64,000 nt of DNA, taken from positions 514,011-578,010 of the forward strand of contig ML058476.1 of the NCBI GenBank assembly GCA_003013855.2, read 5' to 3'. How positions within the stretch are numbered: the stretch's first letter is position 1; every line of letters starts with the position of its first letter. Below, piece by piece: positions 61,201 to 64,000 of this stretch. Source of the stretch: Liriodendron chinense (lineage: Eukaryota; Streptophyta; Magnoliopsida; Magnoliales; Magnoliaceae). The position numbers were made by a program, and so were the translations under genes. The notes below the pieces were generated by a model. That model saw only the letters and a list, made by a program, of their open reading frames with translations, did no database searches and was not told the origin of the DNA.

Positions 61201-63973
61201 TCAAGCCTTATTTGAGTCTTGATTTGGATAAGTAATCGGGTCTGGAATCAGGTCAGAGATGCAAGCTGTTATCACCTTGCTTTCACCGAGGACAGACACT
61301 TGCATGAAATCTTGAGAACTCTCCGAGACCCCAGCTCTAAGTTGCCCAAAATACAAGATCAGCTTGCTTTCTAGACCATTCTCCTCTATGACCCACTTTC
61401 TATCTTTGTTTCTCCTTTTTTTTCCCGAAAGCAACTCTATTTATCTTTTCAAAGCCTACATACTATATGGTTCTATTGAAAGATTGCTAATATTATTAAA
61501 ACAAGAAAAAGAAAGATATAGTACTAGATGATCAGAATGTGCAACTGATCATGAGTGATTCTCTCGTCACTCCCTCCTTGAGGGTATAGCAATCTCATTC
61601 ACATCCCTCAAAAAGTTAGAGAAAACAACTCTCAACTACAAGGAACAAGCAAGCCCAGATATATTATGTTAGGCTCTTAGGGGTTTGTTCATTTCTATTT
61701 TTGGTAGATAAGATGAGGGACCAGCTCCAGTGGCTCTAGAAGCATGGATAGTGGAGTGCCACCATGCCATTATTGCACACACAGCATACACCAATCAAAT
61801 TGAAGCCATTCTAAATGGACAGTAGTCCAAAACCAAATTGTTTCAACAATTTCAACCCCTTTCATCAGTGCATACAAATGGACAATAATTAACAGAAATC
61901 AATAATGGTTACGTTCAATGAGAAAGCCATTTATTGAATGGTCCAGATCATCTAATCAAAGCCACATTTGATCGGTTGTCAGCCATGACGAGCCAACAGC
62001 ATGGCTGGTTCATATCAACATACACTTGGGCCATGTGCTTGTTACATGATTCGGAGGCACAAAAATGCTATGCCTCCAAAGGCAATTATTAATACCCACA
62101 AGGCGAATGCATGACACTCCATCTTTAAACTCGATTTCTTTTTATTACTATTTTTAATATGAAGAATTATTGGATTCATGACCAGAGGGCTGAGGCTTTG
62201 CATAGTTTACATACATGGTTCTCATTTCTGACAAGTGACCGTCAATCTTTAAAATCAACTTTACCATAAAACTACGTACTAATATGTATCCAATTCTAAG
62301 ACAACAAATATTTATTAAAAAGCTCGCAAGGAACTAGAAAAGAATACAAGGAGCCAGAGCTAACTAAGGGAAGCAACCGAGGCTGCCTTTACATACACAA
62401 CCCACCCCCCAAGAGATCTTTGACTTTTCTAATGACATCTTCAGGCCCGCTTCGAATATTCCTAAAGCAATACCCATTCCTAGCACCCCATATGGCCCAA
62501 GAAACAGCCAACCTAAGCAGGTTTCCCTGAACAGCCAAGATAACCCAGCCCAATTTTTAATCAGATCCAGATCCAGATCCAACTTGTCTAGAAAATGGAC
62601 CCAGATTCAACTAATTTCTTGTACCCACTGATCTGGGTACCGATTGCCTACGTAACTTGGACATGGACACATGTATTGGTGTCAAACATGGATATGGATG
62701 GTCAGACATGTTTGGTTTTTAAATTCAGATTTCAATGCAAATTGCTAAAAATATTTAGGACAATACATATTATATTTTAATAGTGTCTTGTACTTGTATG
62801 TAGAAAGATCCAAATAAATAAAACTTAAATTCGTAATTTATATATAAATAATGATGATTAAAGATAAAAAGTTTCAGTTTTTTATATAAGCAACATCCAG
62901 AAACATCAGACGTGCAGAAAAGGACATGTTGACACGCACAATTTCAAAACAGTGTCATATTCTTGTTAAGTACATGCACACTATAACTGGTGATATAAAA
63001 AATCTGAACAGCCGTAATATATTGATGGACATTCAACAATCAGCCACATGTCAGGGATTGCAACCCCAGAAGAAAAAGAAAATCCAATATAAAGCTTGAA
63101 GAACAGGAAAAAGAGGTGTGGGGTCAACCTTTCTTCAGCAAAGGGCCGCTTGCTCCCTTTCTTCTCAGGAACAGCACCATTCGCAATATTCTTCAAAGAT
63201 AGGGAAAAATATATGGAGAACACATTAGGCAAAGATTTTTATTTTTTTTTTAAATCTAACACTTTAAGCATGAATACAATATGGAATACTACAGTTAATA
63301 AATACAGAGCAATACAGAGGTGTCACCCTTAGTCCCTTACCATTCCCTCCTTCCACTTGATTGTGGTGCCAATAATCTTAGTTGTTCCTTCATCGAAGAA
63401 GGAAAACGTCTTTGTTAGCTTTGTGTCCTCGAAATAAGGATTAGGGGAAAAGTTCTGGAACATCAAAGGCATAGGGTTACTAATCAGGGAAAGACTGGGT
63501 ATTAAACTGTGGTAGAGAAAAGTGAAAAGGAAAGAAAAAGATACATTGCCAAATAGACGTAGCAAGTTGAGGGAGGGAAAGAAACTCACAAATGTAATGG
63601 AATACCCCGATTTCACATCATTGAAATCTTCAACATCCAGAGAAAGTAAGTACTTAAAAATCTACATCAGGACCAAAAAAACAGCTGTGACCTTCAGCAT
63701 TCATGCAGCTATTAATATCCAAGCAGTCCAATATCAATATTCACAATAATTACAGTAATGGATTTGGAATCTTCTGACAGGTTCAATGAAATGAACATAA
63801 CAGATCTGGAACATAGAAATTCAAGTTCCACAAAATAGTAGCGGCAGCAATAGTAAAAGTGGAAGGAGGGAATCCACGTCCACTAAGTGTATGTGGATGT
63901 ATTTAAAAGAACAAAAGTACACCTTCTGGTCTTCCTCATTCAAGAGATCACAAAGTGCAGGATGACTCAAAAA
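52210..63973 (-). CDS. NRP1: SET/NAP1-related histone chaperone (NRP type), C-terminal eight exons
   Basis: This is the plant NAP1-related protein, a nuclear SET/TAF-I-like chaperone for H2A-H2B; the symbol stands for the NRP1/NRP2 pair. Exons: 63923-63973, 63590-63661, 63341-63454, 63129-63190, 60269-60329, 59876-59932, 57923-57961, 52210-52278. Phases agree and give 174 residues to the stop. The gene continues past the window edge, so the N-terminal coiled coil is not seen. The NAP fold appears as FLSHPAL, DVEDFNDVKSGYSITF, NFSPNPYFED, TTIKWKEGM, SFFSWFSE and EDLWPNPLKYFNN. A KKGSKRP basic patch lies in the exon at 63129-63190. The acidic tail has two parts, EADEEDFDDEEEE and DFEEEDDDDEEDEEDDG, encoded by separate exons 5.6 kb apart. 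That last intron holds two LINE remnants. Confidence 0.92.
53105..53580. mobile_element. GTTACGG-type inverted-repeat element in NRP intron
   Basis: The ends read ACGTTACCGTTACGATACG on the left and, complemented on the right, CGGTTACGTAACGTCCGTAG. The interior repeats ATGGCC/CCGTTAC phrases and a (GA)n tract at 53396-53418. The frame across it (53040-53519) is a product of this low-complexity sequence, not a gene. Confidence 0.55.
53690..55680 (-). mobile_element. RTE-type LINE remnant, 5'-truncated and frameshifted
   Basis: Minus-strand pieces in order: a post-endonuclease linker with WWWNDDVLKALHGK and VLNEVKCEAYDDL (55440-55670), reverse transcriptase with ITVGFHQGLALNLYLFAL (54443-54691), the catalytic LFADDIVLID (about 54440), and the C-terminal HFQYLGSIIHDSGEIEKD to MSVAEMRMLRWISGKTRKD (53895-54338), closing with SGHVQWRPRT. 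Frames shift several times. A duplication around 54440-54540 repeats the IPWC..DDIVLIDK segment, and a 101-bp tandem duplication starts at 53791. The element has decayed. Confidence 0.85.
56291..56840 (-). mobile_element. L1-type LINE 3' end with 135-bp tandem duplication
   Basis: The minus strand ends in an A-rich tail (56291-56312) and encodes a zf-RVT-like C-terminus: HSLPVCQGSLG.FFSLFQ, then VDELLWAWHGCT and AVFWSIWGSRNRR, split between two frames. A block of 135 bp is repeated exactly in tandem: CAACTGTGCAACCGTGCCAA begins at 56563 and at 56698. The duplication keeps the frame (135 = 3 x 45). Confidence 0.8.
56841..57922. other. Rest of NRP intron 7, no gene
   Basis: A/T-rich intronic sequence. 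I see no exon, repeat terminus or RNA gene in this stretch. Confidence 0.5.
58161..58208. repeat. (GA)n microsatellite in NRP intron 6
   Basis: A pure GA tract of about 24 repeats. The minus-strand frame rich in Ser-Leu across it is an artefact of the repeat. Confidence 0.9.
58340..59520. repeat. Foldback-like CACCTAGGTG element in NRP intron 6
   Basis: The left side has AGGTGCTAGGCGCACC and CACCTAGGTGAATG. The right side (59325-59510) has many complements such as GGTGTTAGGCACTAGGTGCA and GCCTAGGCATGCACC. The middle is A/T-rich with repeated 'cccaaat' words. CACCTAGGTG is itself palindromic. Ends are uncertain. Confidence 0.4.
60330..62307. other. NRP intron 4 left part, no gene
   Basis: No exon or RNA gene was recognised between the exon ending at 60329 and the LINE fragment at 62308. 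Frames at 60787 and 61201 have no domain signal. 61030-61240 resembles a degenerate dispersed repeat ('gggccagctttgcattgggc'). Confidence 0.45.
62308..62590 (-). mobile_element. L1-type LINE 3' fragment in NRP intron 4
   Basis: It resembles the end of the element at 56291: AATATTTATTAAAAAGCTCGC on the plus strand parallels TTTTATTAAAAGGCTCACAA there. The minus strand encodes WLFLGPYGVLGMGIALGIF and a closing GGWVVYV-like segment in another frame. It is severely 5'-truncated and is followed at 62563-62582 by a short GATCCA repeat. Confidence 0.6.
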
Positions 63974-64000
63974 CTGCACAATACAACATCCCAAAAGTCA

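Overview
The window is plant nuclear DNA. It has intron-rich genes with GT-AG junctions, nuclear genes for organellar and chromatin proteins, a Ty1/copia retrotransposon, RTE-type and L1-type LINE remnants, tRNA-derived SINEs and very many palindromic MITEs. The density of the 'GTGGGGCCCACCGTGATG' MITE family suggests a large-genome woody angiosperm, possibly a magnoliid. That taxonomic guess is weak. All four genes lie on the minus strand and no RNA gene was recognised.

Layout. 1-3844: MITEs and unassigned DNA. 3845-11989: a complete ten-exon gene for glutamyl-tRNA(Gln) amidotransferase subunit A (GatA), spliced here by eye to 560 residues, with an apparent one-base frameshift in the last exon. 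12046-50734: a direct tandem duplication. Unit 1 (12046-25950) runs from just upstream of the GatA start codon to about 25.95 kb and holds 2-oxoglutarate dioxygenase copy 1 (16684-20175). Unit 2 (25946-50734) holds copy 2 (41025-48154), enlarged by a 9.9-kb copia element (30984-40863, itself carrying a nested 2.35-kb LTR), a solo LTR, a SINE and several MITEs. The junction at 25946-25950 can be placed to a few bases and shows GGAGA-type microhomology with both outer ends. 50735-52209: downstream flank. 52210 to the window edge: the last eight exons of a SET/NAP1-related histone chaperone gene (NRP type), whose acidic tail is split by a 5.6-kb intron full of LINE fragments.

The genes do not form a pathway. 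GatA serves organellar Gln-tRNA synthesis, the chaperone serves nuclear chromatin, and the two dioxygenases look like a recent specialised-metabolism pair. The main value of the window is as a record of events. Because unit 1 and unit 2 are paralogous, several insertions can be seen beside their empty sites. This gives clean target-site duplications of 9 bp for the MITEs and 14 bp for a SINE, and orders those events after the duplication.
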